DNA of 64,000 nt from Citrobacter amalonaticus (GTDB lineage Bacteria; Pseudomonadota; Gammaproteobacteria; Enterobacterales; Enterobacteriaceae). The notes beneath the pieces were generated by a model that was not told where the DNA came from, did no database searches, and was given only the letters and a program-made list of their open reading frames with translations. Shown here piece by piece: positions 10,066-19,634 of this stretch (positions are counted from its first letter, which is position 1; each line of letters starts with the position of its first letter). The DNA is taken from the NCBI GenBank assembly GCA_028994555.1, contig JARDVN010000001.1, forward strand, positions 3,534,001 through 3,598,000, read 5' to 3'. The translations under genes and the position numbers were made by a program.

Positions 10066-11075
10066 TGGGTATTGATTTATCAGTAATCTGGTTTGTCATC
10101 ATCGTCTTCGCCACGCTGATGTATATCGTCATGGACGGATTCGATTTGGGTATTGGCATTTTGTTTCCCGCTGTCCGCGACGCAGACGATCGCGACGTGA
10201 TGGTTAACAGCGTCGCCCCGGTCTGGGACGGTAATGAAACCTGGCTGGTCCTCGGTGGCGCCGGATTGTTTGGCGCGTTTCCACTGGCCTATGCGGTGAT
10301 AATCGACGCGCTGACCATCCCGCTGACATTGATGCTCATCGGTCTGATTTTTCGCGGCGTCGCCTTCGAATTTCGCTTTAAAGCCACGCCAGCCCATCGC
10401 CCGTTCTGGGATAAAGCCTTTCTCTGCGGTTCGATTCTCGCGACATTCACTCAGGGTGTGGTGGTGGGTGCGGTGATTAACGGTTTTGCCGTCACGGGTC
10501 GCCGTTTCAGCGGCGGCCCGTTTGACTGGTTTACCCCGTTCACCCTGTTTTGTGGAGTTGGGCTGGTGATCGCTTATGCGTTGCTGGGTGCCACCTGGCT
10601 GGTGATGAAAAGTGAGAACCCGCTACAGGAGAAAATGCGCGCTGTGGCAAAAAAACTGCTGCTGGCGATGCTGCTGGTGATTGCGCTTATTAGCCTGTGG
10701 ACGCCGCTTGCGCACCTGCAGATTGCCGAACGCTGGTTTACCCTGCCGAATCTGTGGTTCCTGATGCCGGTTCCGCTACTCGTCGCGGCCATCGGTTTCT
10801 TGCTGTGGGGAACACTAAACCGCAAGAACAGCCATGCGCTGCCCTTTGTGCTGACTCTCGGCCTGATATTTCTCGGTTTTAGCGGCCTGGGGATCAGTAT
10901 CTGGCCGCATATTATTCCGCCTTCCATTACAATCTGGCAGGCGGCTGCACCCGCACAGAGTCAGGGCTTTATGCTGGTTGGCGCGTTACTGATCATCCCG
11001 ATTATTCTGGTTTATACCTTCTGGAGTTACTACGTGTTTCGCGGAAAAGTTCAACATGGCGAGGGGTATCACTGA
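10065..11075 (+). CDS. cioB: Cytochrome bd-type quinol oxidase subunit II, CioB-like
   Basis: A 336-aa polytopic CydB/CioB-family subunit beginning MGIDLSVIWF and carrying the family GFDLGIG segment near residue 26 and WDGNETWLV near 58. It partners the upstream subunit I to form the oxidase heterodimer. Its start codon shares a base with the cioA stop and its stop overlaps the next small gene (TGATG), so all three are translationally coupled. The frame is intact. Confidence 0.92.
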   Translation: MGIDLSVIWFVIIVFATLMYIVMDGFDLGIGILFPAVRDADDRDVMVNSVAPVWDGNETWLVLGGAGLFGAFPLAYAVIIDALTIPLTLMLIGLIFRGVAFEFRFKATPAHRPFWDKAFLCGSILATFTQGVVVGAVINGFAVTGRRFSGGPFDWFTPFTLFCGVGLVIAYALLGATWLVMKSENPLQEKMRAVAKKLLLAMLLVIALISLWTPLAHLQIAERWFTLPNLWFLMPVPLLVAAIGFLLWGTLNRKNSHALPFVLTLGLIFLGFSGLGISIWPHIIPPSITIWQAAAPAQSQGFMLVGALLIIPIILVYTFWSYYVFRGKVQHGEGYH

Positions 11076-11200
11076 TGCAACAGTCTGTCTGGAAGCGCCT
11101 GATGTGGCTGGTCATTTTGTGGGGCGGCAGCGTGCTGGCGCTGGCCGCCGTAGGGATGTTCTTTCGCCTTATCATGACGGCGGCGGGATTTAAATCCTAG
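11075..11200 (+). CDS. CydX-like small subunit (DUF2474-type)
   Basis: ATG 11075 overlaps the cioB stop and opens 41 codons ending at TAG 11198-11200. The product begins MQQSVWKRLMWLV and is one hydrophobic helix with a basic amphipathic start, the layout of CydX/DUF2474 proteins that stabilise bd oxidases. It is the natural third member of the oxidase operon. Its requirement for activity is inferred from the family. Confidence 0.85.
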   Translation: MQQSVWKRLMWLVILWGGSVLALAAVGMFFRLIMTAAGFKS

Positions 11201-11216
11201 TTCATACCAACAGAAT

Positions 11217-11308
11217 GCCCGGTAGCGCTGACGCTTACCGGGCCTACAAAATCAATATATTACCTGCCCTACGTTGACCGAATAAGGCGATAGCCGCCTC
11301 CGGCGCCT
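11217..11308. repeat. REP-type palindromes after the oxidase operon
   Basis: An imperfect palindrome, GCCCGGTAGCGCTGACGCTT followed by ACCGGGC (11217-11243), has the form of an enterobacterial REP unit. A second partial unit, AATAAGGCGATAGCCGCCTC then CGGCGCC, lies at 11281-11307. They fill the gap between the convergent oxidase operon and rlhA, a usual location for REP/BIME sequences. Confidence 0.7.
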
Positions 11309-11310
11309 GG

Positions 11311-13275
11311 TCAGCTTTTGCGCTTCGGCAGCGTTTTCATCAGCTCTTCCGGGCTGACGGAAGCCACCACGCTACCTGGCAGCGGCATCTTCAGAATGTG
11401 ATTTTTGATTTTACCGATCACATGCATTTCGCACGGACGGCAGTCAAATTTCAGCGTTAACACCTCATCGCCGTTGACCAGTTGCATCGGCGTCGCCTTC
11501 CAGCTTTTAATATTGCCTTTCGCCTGTTTCGGACACAGGTTGAACACAAAGCGCAGGCAGTGTTTGGTGATCATCACCGGCACATCGCCCTTTTCTTCAT
11601 GCGCTTCATAGGCCGCGTCAATCAACTGCACACCATAGCGATGATAAAACGCGCGCGCCTTCTGGTTGTATACGTTCGCCAGAAAACTCAGGTGCGTCTG
11701 CGGATAAACCGGCGCAGGTTCAGACACCGGTTTGCGAATGCCGCGCTGATAGCTCGCAAGACGCGCGGCATCCAGCATCTCCACCGCTTCCCGGCGGAAC
11801 GCATTAAGCAGGCTGTTCGGGACAAACAGCGCGCCCGGCAGGGTCACCGCAATATCGCGGGCGTAATAGATTGTCTGCCCCAGTTTTGCCAGCCCGTCTT
11901 TCAGCCCGTTCAGCGCTTTTTCCGCGTTGTTAGCCTCATCAAACTGTCCATCCAGCGTATGGGTGATGCTGACACCCTCTTCGCTGGTCAGCGTCAGGAT
12001 CAGCTGTTCCTGCCAGCCACCCAGCGCAATATCCACCGCCACCCGCCGTTCGCTGGAGGTCTTCGTTAACGCCTGCTGCCAGTTATGGTCCAGGTTACGG
12101 TTTAAAGGATGGTGCGGACGCACTTTGTGCAGATCGATCGGCATCTCATTTGGCCAGATGCGGTAACGGTTTTGTCCGGTTTTCTCAACGGTATTAGCGC
12201 GAAATCCAACCACTTCACGCTTAATCAGCACATTCAGTCCGTCGCCGTTTGCCAGCGGTTCGCTGACCTCCACGTCCAGATGATCTTTCGCCACGTTCAG
12301 CACTTCCCCCCACCGGAAGACCAATAAACTTCGGCGAGTCAAACGCGCCAATATCGCCTTTACGCGCATTCACAAAGTAGTCGGTGCTGCCACGATGGAA
12401 CGTTTTGTCGGTAGAGGGGGTAAAGAAATGTTCCGTGCGCCCGGCAGACGCCCTCGCCAGGTCATCGCGATCCTCAATGATGGCATCCAGCATCTGCCGA
12501 TAGTGAGCGGTGATGTTCTTCACGTAGCTCATGTCTTTATAACGCCCTTCAATCTTGAAGGAACGCACACCGGCATCGATTAGCGCGCCAAGGTTAGCGG
12601 TCTGATCGTTATCTTTCATCGACAGCAGGTGTTTTTCATAGGATACCACTCGCCCCTGATCGTCTTTCAGGGTGTACGGCAAACGGCACGCCTGCGAGCA
12701 GTCGCCACGGTTAGCGCTACGCCCCGTTTGCGCGTGCGAGATATAGCATTGCCCGGAATACGCCACACACAGCGCACCGTGGACAAAAAATTCAATGGTT
12801 GCGTCAGTTGCCTGGTGGATAGCCTGAATCTGCTCAAGACTCAGTTCGCGCGCCAGCACAATCTGGGTGAACCCCACGTCTGAGAGAAATTTGGCTTTCT
12901 CAACGCTGCGGATATCACACTGGGTGCTGGCATGCAGTTCGATCGGCGGAATATCGAGTTCCAGTATCCCCATGTCCTGCACAATCAACGCATCCACGCC
13001 GGTCTGGTAAAGATCGGTGATCAGTCGCTGTGCGGGTTCCAGTTCATCGTCATGAAGGATCGTGTTCAGCGTAACAAAGATTTTCGCGCCATAGCGATGG
13101 GCAAACGGCACCAGTTCGGCAATATCTTTCAGGCTATTGCTGGCATTATGACGCGCGCCGAAACCGGGCCCCCCCGATATAAACGGCGTCTGCACCATGT
13201 AAAATGGCTTCGCGGGCAATGGCGGTATCGCGTGCCGGGCTCAACAATTCAAGGCGATGTGGGGGGCTGGCGCAT
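11311..13275 (-). CDS. rlhA: 23S rRNA 5-hydroxycytidine synthase RlhA (three frame breaks)
   Basis: A U32-peptidase-family protein (YdcP) that hydroxylates C2501 of 23S rRNA in E. coli. Family cysteines occur in CVAYSGQCYISHAQTGRSAN and GDCSQACRLPY (about residues 165-195). Three tracts are one base long: C6 12306-12311, C7 13169-13175 and G6 13261-13266. With all three corrected the protein starts MRQPPHRLELLSPARD at 13275 and is exactly 653 aa, the E. coli length. The gene runs convergent to the oxidase operon. Confidence 0.94.
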
Positions 13276-13353
13276 AGCGTTGTTTTTATCCAGTAGCAGC
13301 AAAATGGCGGCTATTGTAGTCAGAAGCGCCGCATTACGAAATAGTTTTCCCGC

Positions 13354-13890
13354 TTAACTGCGTGGGTAATGGATGAGCGAATGAAAGTGCACGGTCTGTT
13401 CGCTGCTGTTGCGATAAGCATGGGCTCTGTCGCCGGCAAAACGAATGCCTTCTCCGGCTCTGATGACGCGCCATTGCTGATCAATACACATCTCCAGTTC
13501 ACCTGCGATCACCACAACATGTTCGATCACACCCGCTTCATGCGGTGTGGATTCGCTGAGTGCGCCGGGAGCCAGCAGAATTGAAAAGTGATCAAAGCGC
13601 AAGACCGGGTCCCACGGGAATAGCGGCGTCACGACCATCGCCTGCTCTTGCGGATCAAACGTCGGTAGCGGTTCCGATTCCGGCGGCGAGATAAAGGTGG
13701 AAAACGGGACGTTCAGACCGGTAGCAATCTTCCACAACGTCGCCACGGTAGGACTGGATTCGTTACGCTCAATTTGCCCGAGCATCGCTTTAGAGACGCC
13801 GGTCGCGTCGGCCAGTCGCGATAAACTCCACTCACGCTGCTTGCGTAACGTTTTTAAGGTGTTCGCCAGATAGTGCGTCACATTGTCCAT
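13354..13890 (-). CDS. sutR: SutR, HTH-cupin transcription regulator
   Basis: A 178-aa XRE-family helix-turn-helix (about residues 10-65, including LSRLADATGVSKAMLGQIE) joined to a C-terminal cupin domain with VIEHVVVIAGELE. It matches SutR (YdcN), which in E. coli controls genes of sulfur use. It is divergent from ydcO, and the shared 91-bp spacer contains two identical palindromes that are likely its binding sites. Confidence 0.92.
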   Translation of the reverse strand: MDNVTHYLANTLKTLRKQREWSLSRLADATGVSKAMLGQIERNESSPTVATLWKIATGLNVPFSTFISPPESEPLPTFDPQEQAMVVTPLFPWDPVLRFDHFSILLAPGALSESTPHEAGVIEHVVVIAGELEMCIDQQWRVIRAGEGIRFAGDRAHAYRNSSEQTVHFHSLIHYPRS

Positions 13891-13925
13891 GGATAGCCTC
13901 CCAAAAGGTCAGCTTACCACTTGTA

Positions 13926-13967
13926 CGTTATAACGCCCAGATGCTAGATTAAACGACCGTTATAACG
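13926..13967. promoter_or_regulatory. Paired palindromic operator between sutR and ydcO
   Basis: The 10-bp palindrome CGTTATAACG occurs twice, at 13926-13935 and 13958-13967, with centres exactly 32 bp apart (three helical turns), flanked by CTTGTA on the left and CACAAG on the right so the whole array is itself near-palindromic. Between divergent sutR and ydcO this is the arrangement expected for a dimeric HTH regulator binding one face of DNA. Confidence 0.75.
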
Positions 13968-13981
13968 CACAAGAGGGGCTT

Positions 13982-15148
13982 ATGCGCTCATTCTCTATCC
14001 CATTACCCACGTTGCTTTCTGGCTTTGTTGCCGTTCTGGTTGGCTATGCCAGTTCTGCGGCCATTATCTGGCAGGCTGCAGTGACGGCGGGTGCCAGCAC
14101 AACGCAAATTGCCGGCTGGATGACCGCTCTGGGTATCGCGATGGGGGCCAGTACGCTTATCCTGACGCTCTGGTATCGCGCCCCAGTCCTGACAGCGTGG
14201 TCAACTCCCGGCGCGGCGCTGCTGGTAACGGGACTTCAGGGTCTGACGCTGCCTGAGGCGATTGGCGTGTTTATCATCGCCAATGCGTTAATTGTATTGT
14301 GCGGCGTGACGGGACTCTTCGCCCGCCTGATGCGGATTATCCCCCATTCGCTGGCGGCGGCGATGCTGGCCGGGATTTTACTCCGCTTTGGCCTGCAGGC
14401 TTTTGCCAGTCTCAATGATCAGTTTCTGCTTTGCGGCGGTATGCTGTTGGCGTGGTTGATTCTGAAGAGTATTGCACCGCGCTATGCGGTGATTGCGGCG
14501 CTGATTGTCGGGGCGGTTATTGCATTATCTAAAGGTGACATTGTCACTTCATCCTTAGCCCTGTCCCCGGTTTTACCGACGTTTATTGCCCCTCAGTTTT
14601 CACTGACCCACAGTCTGGGGGTTGCCGTACCGCTCTTTCTGGTGACGATGGCGTCACAAAATGCGCCCGGCGTGGCGACCATGAAGGCCGCGGGATACGA
14701 TGTTCCCGTTTCGCCCCTGATCGTTACCACCGGATTACTGGCGCTGCTGTTATCTCCTTTCGGCGTTTATTCTATCTGCATTGCCGCGATCACTGCGGCG
14801 ATTTGCCAGAGTCCGGAGGCCCACCCGGATGCAGCAAAACGCTGGCTGGCCGCCGCTGCCGCCGGCGTGTTCTACCTGTTGGCCGGCATTTTCGGCAGTT
14901 CCATTACCGGGGTGATGGCGGCACTACCGACGAGCGGTATTCAGATGCTGGCAGGACTGGCACTGTTGGGGACGATTTCGGGCAGTCTGTATCAGGCGCT
15001 GAATCAGGAAAGCGAGCGTGATGCTGCCGTAGTGACGTTTCTGGTCACCGCCAGCGGGCTGACCCTGTGGGGCGTGGGTTCGGCCTCCTGGGGACTGATT
15101 GCGGGCGGGATCTGCTACACCGTCTTAAGATTCACCCGACGCACGTAG
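13982..15148 (+). CDS. ydcO: YdcO, BenE-family benzoate/H+ symporter
   Basis: A 388-aa inner-membrane protein with about 12 hydrophobic segments of the BenE (benzoate:H+ symporter) family, beginning MRSFSIPLPTLLSGFVAVLVGYAS. Family motifs include the TPGAALL-type loop (STPGAALL, near residue 76) and MASQNAPG near 224. It is divergent from sutR. The substrate is unproven; benzoate is inferred from the family name. Its 3' end overlaps the convergent AraC gene by 24 bp. Confidence 0.9.
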   Translation: MRSFSIPLPTLLSGFVAVLVGYASSAAIIWQAAVTAGASTTQIAGWMTALGIAMGASTLILTLWYRAPVLTAWSTPGAALLVTGLQGLTLPEAIGVFIIANALIVLCGVTGLFARLMRIIPHSLAAAMLAGILLRFGLQAFASLNDQFLLCGGMLLAWLILKSIAPRYAVIAALIVGAVIALSKGDIVTSSLALSPVLPTFIAPQFSLTHSLGVAVPLFLVTMASQNAPGVATMKAAGYDVPVSPLIVTTGLLALLLSPFGVYSICIAAITAAICQSPEAHPDAAKRWLAAAAAGVFYLLAGIFGSSITGVMAALPTSGIQMLAGLALLGTISGSLYQALNQESERDAAVVTFLVTASGLTLWGVGSASWGLIAGGICYTVLRFTRRT

Positions 15149-16000
15149 CTGTGATGGTGTCTTGCCGGTCACCTGCTTAAAGCGGTTAGTGAAGTGGCTC
15201 GGCGAACTGAATCCGCAGGCCAGCGCAATCTCCGTTAACGGACGCGGCGAATGACACACCAGTTGTTTTGCCACTGCCATCCGGCGCTGCATCACGTACT
15301 GATGTGGGGCCATTTTCATCGACTGGCGGAACATTCTGGCGAAATGAAATTCGCTGAGTGCGGCTTCATGCGCGAGACTGGCAAGCGTTAACGGCTCCGC
15401 CAGATGGGCATCGATATACGCCAGCACATTACGCAGAGTCACTGGCGCAAGCCCGCCCGTTACCGTTGGCAACCGCCACTGCACGTTGCTGTAGTGCTGA
15501 ATAAGATGGGTCATCAGCAGTGACGATGCGGCGCTGAGGGTCAGGTGATTTGCGGGCTGATGCCAGTCGTTGCCCAGCAGAAACTGCCGGTAAACCGCCG
15601 TTATCCCCGGATCGTTACCAAACGTCCGTTCATCCAGCGTAAAACGGTACGGGCTTTTATCCCAGACCTTTTCCCCGATCTCACGCAGATGCGCGTCGGT
15701 GCAGTAGAGATGGACGAACGAGAGATCGTCACGGATATCCCAGGTAGATTCACTCTCTTTAGGCAACAGGCAAAACCGGTCCGGTCCGCCGCCATTTTTC
15801 CAGCCAGAGGCCGTTTTTTGATAGCTCTCGTAGCCATCCGCCACATACAGACTGAGCGTGTGATGATCGCAATACTGCGTGATGGTATCACGCTTGTTCG
15901 ACCATGCCGCCAACTGGACGCCTGAGCGCAATTCAACCGACTCATGTAACACGGCATTGTGCTGACTCAACTTCTCAAAGGCATCGTAAAACCGGGTCAT
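15125..16000 (-). CDS. AraC-family transcription regulator
   Basis: A 291-aa regulator with an N-terminal cupin-like sensor domain and a C-terminal AraC/XylS DNA-binding domain (about residues 190-288), including LASLAHEAALSEFHFARMFR and the second helix-turn-helix IALACGFSSPSHFTNRFKQV. It is divergent from a DMT-family transporter with a 171-bp spacer, a common regulator-transporter pairing. E. coli K-12 has no gene here between ydcO and ydcL. The ligand is unknown. Confidence 0.85.
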   Translation of the reverse strand: MTRFYDAFEKLSQHNAVLHESVELRSGVQLAAWSNKRDTITQYCDHHTLSLYVADGYESYQKTASGWKNGGGPDRFCLLPKESESTWDIRDDLSFVHLYCTDAHLREIGEKVWDKSPYRFTLDERTFGNDPGITAVYRQFLLGNDWHQPANHLTLSAASSLLMTHLIQHYSNVQWRLPTVTGGLAPVTLRNVLAYIDAHLAEPLTLASLAHEAALSEFHFARMFRQSMKMAPHQYVMQRRMAVAKQLVCHSPRPLTEIALACGFSSPSHFTNRFKQVTGKTPSQLRASGES

Positions 16001-16171
16001 ACCACCCCATAAGCGCTGTTGTTCAGGCCCTCAGTCTATCGCAGGTCGCTGTGGTTACCACTCGCCCGACAGAAAAAAGCGCAAGATTTTGCAAGTCGCC
16101 CGCAAACGGATGAAAGCATACCGCCCGGAGATAGGCGACAGTCAATTATCGGGTAAGAAGAGAGAACAGTG

Positions 16172-17065
16172 ATGAACGCACTATTGTATTGTCTGGTTGT
16201 GGTGATCTGGGGTACGACGTGGATAGCCATTTATTTACAACAAGGCCCCGTGGCTGCACCGGTCTCGATTTTCTGGCGCTTTGCGGTGGCAACGGCGTTG
16301 ATGATGATCATCATGCAGATACGCGGAAAGCTGCGTAATCTATCGTTACGCGACCATCTGTTTTGCCTGCTGCAGGGCAGCTGCGTCTTCTGCTTTAACT
16401 TTTGGTGTTTTTACACCGCGGCAGCCTGGATCAATACCGGACTGGAATCGGTTATCTTTTCCATGGCGGTGCTGTTTAACGCGGTGAATAGCTTCTTTTT
16501 CTTTGGGCAAAAACCGCCGCTGCGTTTTTACTGCGCCGCCGCGCTGAGACTCACCGGTATCGTCACCCTCTTCTGGCAGGATTTGATGAGCAGCGGATTT
16601 AGCGGATCGTTACTGCTGGGTATTGGTCTGAGTGCGCTGGGGACCTTTGGTTTCTCACTGGGAAATATGATAAGCCTGCGCCATCAGAAAAAAGGCCTGG
16701 AAGTGATGACGACCAACAGTTGGGCCATGCTGTACGGCACGCTACTGATTGCGACGATTGCGCTGCTGCGTGGCGATAATTTCACCCCGCAATGGACATT
16801 CAGCTACATCGGCGCCCTGTTGTATCTGGCGGTTTTCGGATCGGTCATCGCCTTCGGCGCCTACTTTACGCTGGTAGGAAGAATTGGCGCGAGTAATGCC
16901 GCGTACAGTACGTTGCTCTTTCCGCTGGTTGCGCTGTCATTTTCCACGGTCTATGAAGGGTATAGCTGGCAGGTAAATGCGGTAGCTGGACTGATGCTGA
17001 TTCTGGTGGGAAACCTGGTGATGTTTGCCCGTCCCCCGGCGCTGTTGCGCCGTCGGACAGCTTAA
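16172..17065 (+). CDS. EamA/DMT-family transporter
   Basis: About 297 residues with ten hydrophobic segments in two EamA repeats; the first begins YCLVVVIWGTTWIAIY. ATG 16172 is preferred over the in-frame GTG three bases upstream. It is most likely an inner-membrane metabolite or drug exporter or importer controlled by the divergent AraC regulator. Substrate unknown. The gene is followed after about 30 bp by the convergent ydcL. Confidence 0.85.
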   Translation: MNALLYCLVVVIWGTTWIAIYLQQGPVAAPVSIFWRFAVATALMMIIMQIRGKLRNLSLRDHLFCLLQGSCVFCFNFWCFYTAAAWINTGLESVIFSMAVLFNAVNSFFFFGQKPPLRFYCAAALRLTGIVTLFWQDLMSSGFSGSLLLGIGLSALGTFGFSLGNMISLRHQKKGLEVMTTNSWAMLYGTLLIATIALLRGDNFTPQWTFSYIGALLYLAVFGSVIAFGAYFTLVGRIGASNAAYSTLLFPLVALSFSTVYEGYSWQVNAVAGLMLILVGNLVMFARPPALLRRRTA

Positions 17066-17098
17066 AGGAACGCGCCATCAAACGATGGCGCGCGACGG

Positions 17099-17767
17099 TT
17101 ATTTCTGGTTTACATCAAACATGGTGGCATCCGTCGCCATGTCATCAACCACTTGTTTCAGCGTCTCAAATGCCATTGGCGTACTCTGGTTGCTCAGATC
17201 TTTGCCTTCCCCCTGACGCACGACTTTAATCACCGGCTTATTGGTCGCCGCATCGATTAACTCGCCTTCAAAGTAGAGATGGGTATCCATCGTACGGTGA
17301 CCGGTTGCCATTTGGGTACCGGCAACCACCAGCGCCACAGGCACCACTTCATAGAACTGCAGCCCCTCTTTGTTGGTATCCACCCCGGTGATCGCCCCGC
17401 GGAAGATCAGGCTACGCGGCCCCGGCGTGGTCACCAGCGGTTTACGTTGACCAATAGAGGTCTTCATTTTTGTGTTGGTGTAGTTCAACAACTGATCCAG
17501 CACATTCTGTCCAACCTGTGTGGAAGGTTTCGGGACCGGATAATAGGTGATTGGGTTCCAGACGATATTGTCATATTTGGTATCACTAAAGTTGGGATCG
17601 ACCCAACGTAGCACCGGATGCCCCGTCGCAGATTTTGTTTCCTTAAGACCGGAGTAGTCTTTTAAAAAACCCGAGTATTTATCCGGCTGTGTCACTTTTG
17701 AGACACAGCCCGATAACGCCAGTAAACCAGTAAGCACTGCAACTTTAAATAAAGTATGAGTACGCAT
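17099..17767 (-). CDS. ydcL: YdcL, DUF3313 lipoprotein
   Basis: A 222-aa protein with a lipoprotein signal (lipobox LALSGC, cysteine at residue 21) and a DUF3313 domain; it matches E. coli YdcL throughout, including TQPDKYSGFL and MATGHRTMDT. It is probably anchored in the outer membrane, as the residues after the cysteine (VS) give no Asp+2 retention signal. Function unknown. Confidence 0.92.
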   Translation of the reverse strand: MRTHTLFKVAVLTGLLALSGCVSKVTQPDKYSGFLKDYSGLKETKSATGHPVLRWVDPNFSDTKYDNIVWNPITYYPVPKPSTQVGQNVLDQLLNYTNTKMKTSIGQRKPLVTTPGPRSLIFRGAITGVDTNKEGLQFYEVVPVALVVAGTQMATGHRTMDTHLYFEGELIDAATNKPVIKVVRQGEGKDLSNQSTPMAFETLKQVVDDMATDATMFDVNQK

Positions 17768-17923
17768 GAAACGATCCCTTAGAATATGCAGATATGCAAT
17801 TGAAATAGTAGCAAAGGGAAATCATCTGCGTTGGATTAAAAATGGCAGTAAGAGCACAATTTTTTCAGTGCGCCCAGATTTCGGAAAAAGACTGGGCGCT
17901 GAGGGAGTTAGCGGTATTTTTGT

Positions 17924-18520
17924 TTAGACCGTTTTGCGTGCCAGCAGCGTGGCGAAACGCAGTTTAATGCGGTTGCCGTTGGCGTCAGTGCGATGCAGTT
18001 CACCGACATCTTCATTATATTTCAGTAAATCCCAGCCTTCGTAATAACGACGAAGTTCCCCTTCTTTAAACGCAAAGGGGAAACCGACGGTGCACGGAAA
18101 ATCAGCGGTATCCATCGCGGCGACAATCAGGTTATAACCGCCGGGTTTAGTGCAGCGCTGCATATTCTCGATTAAGCCCGGAATCGTTTTGGCTTCAAGG
18201 AACATCAGCACCACGGTGGAGAGAATAAAATCATATTCGCCCTCAAACGTTAGCGCGTTGAGATCCACTACCTTCGTCTGGAGATTATTCAGCCCTTCTG
18301 CCGCCTTGATACGCTCGACGTTGGCGATGCTCATCGGATTCTTATCCCACGCGGTCACGTCATACCCATTCGCCGCCAGATAAAGGCTGTTACGGCCATT
18401 GCCACAGCCTAAATCCAGCGTTTTACCCGGTTTGACAACCTTCACCGCCTCCAGCACTTCAGAGTGCGTGCGGGTTAAGTCGTATTTTTCAGTGAAGTAA
18501 TTTTCGTCACGAAGGGTCAT
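17924..18520 (-). CDS. tehB: Tellurite methyltransferase TehB
   Basis: A 198-aa SAM-dependent methyltransferase with motif [15 protein letters not shown] near residue 36. TehB methylates tellurite and selenium compounds in the cytoplasm and gives tellurite resistance when overexpressed with TehA. Its ATG overlaps the tehA stop by 4 bp, so the two are coupled. The length matches E. coli TehB (197). Confidence 0.93.
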   Translation of the reverse strand: MTLRDENYFTEKYDLTRTHSEVLEAVKVVKPGKTLDLGCGNGRNSLYLAANGYDVTAWDKNPMSIANVERIKAAEGLNNLQTKVVDLNALTFEGEYDFILSTVVLMFLEAKTIPGLIENMQRCTKPGGYNLIVAAMDTADFPCTVGFPFAFKEGELRRYYEGWDLLKYNEDVGELHRTDANGNRIKLRFATLLARKTV

Positions 18521-19522
18521 TTTTTATCCTCAGATTTCAGTAATGCCGCGCGTTCTGTGCGAATGAGCAGTTTTCCCTGCATCAGCAGCGCGAACGTGCG
18601 TACCAGCAATAATGCGATGATAACATTGGTAAAGATGAACAGCGGCACCGCCAGCGTATGGAAAAAGCCTGCAGTACTGGCCTGGCCGAGATGTAACCCC
18701 GTGGTTGCCAGCGCCGATACGCCGAATGAGAAACTCCAGAAGGAAGCATTAAACGGCTGCGACAGATACCAGGGCATAAGACGGAGCATAAAAAGAAGTT
18801 GCAGCAGGCCGTAGCCAAACAACATTTTCGCCAGCGTGTCACCCTCGCCGCCGTTAACGCTCAGCCAGGCGCTACAGGCGACCAGCGCAGGCGCAAGCTG
18901 AATACCCAGCGATGTCCGCAGGGCGGCAGGTAATTCACCGGCACTACGCAGACGCTGCAGGATTACAGGCTCCAGGCTCAACCAGGAAAAAACGCCTGCC
19001 CCTAAAAAGACCAGTCCGGCATCGGTATAGCCTAATGCGCCGCAGGCCATCGCGCTGATAAAGTTGTTTGCGACCGTGGGTAAATAGAGTCCGGGTGTTG
19101 TTGCCTCTTCCGGGTGCGAACCGCGCCACAGCCCGGCGGTCTGCCAGGCAGCGTAAACCAGTTGAATAACTACCCCGACGCTGAACAGGCCAATCGCCAG
19201 CGGACGACACCACGGAACAAAGCCAATCGCCACCAGCATCGTGGTGGCCGGAAACAGGCTGACAAAACTGCTCATCACCGGGTGGCGAATCTCGGCAATG
19301 ACGCTGTGCGGAAAACGGATCAGCCGTGTGATAAACGCCAGCGTCAACAGCCCCCCAGATCATCATCGCCAGAATCACCAGACCGTCGCCGAACCAGTGG
19401 CTTACCGGCCAGATCTGGCCGGCATAACGCCAGGCAAATCCCATACCTATCGTCCCCAGCACCATGCCAAAGTAGCCGGCGGGAAGGTTCAGAACACGAT
19501 CGCTATGCTTGCTGTTACTCAT
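18517..19522 (-). CDS. tehA: TehA tellurite-resistance channel, SLAC1 family (one frame break)
   Basis: A ten-helix SLAC1/TehA-family inner-membrane channel that begins [20 protein letters not shown]. The C6 tract at 19351-19356 has one extra base; with C5 the frame reads [17 protein letters not shown] and the protein is 334 aa (E. coli 330). The family contains plant anion channels; the physiological substrate of TehA is not settled. It is the first gene of tehAB and divergent from ydcK. Confidence 0.93.
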
Positions 19523-19634
19523 TTTGTTTATTTTTTAAAGTATATTTGAAATGCATTTTATGGAATTTCATTCGTTTTAGCCAGCGCCGCAAAATTTGCT
19601 ACGGTTAGAGTAAGCAACTAAACGGAATGCCTTC

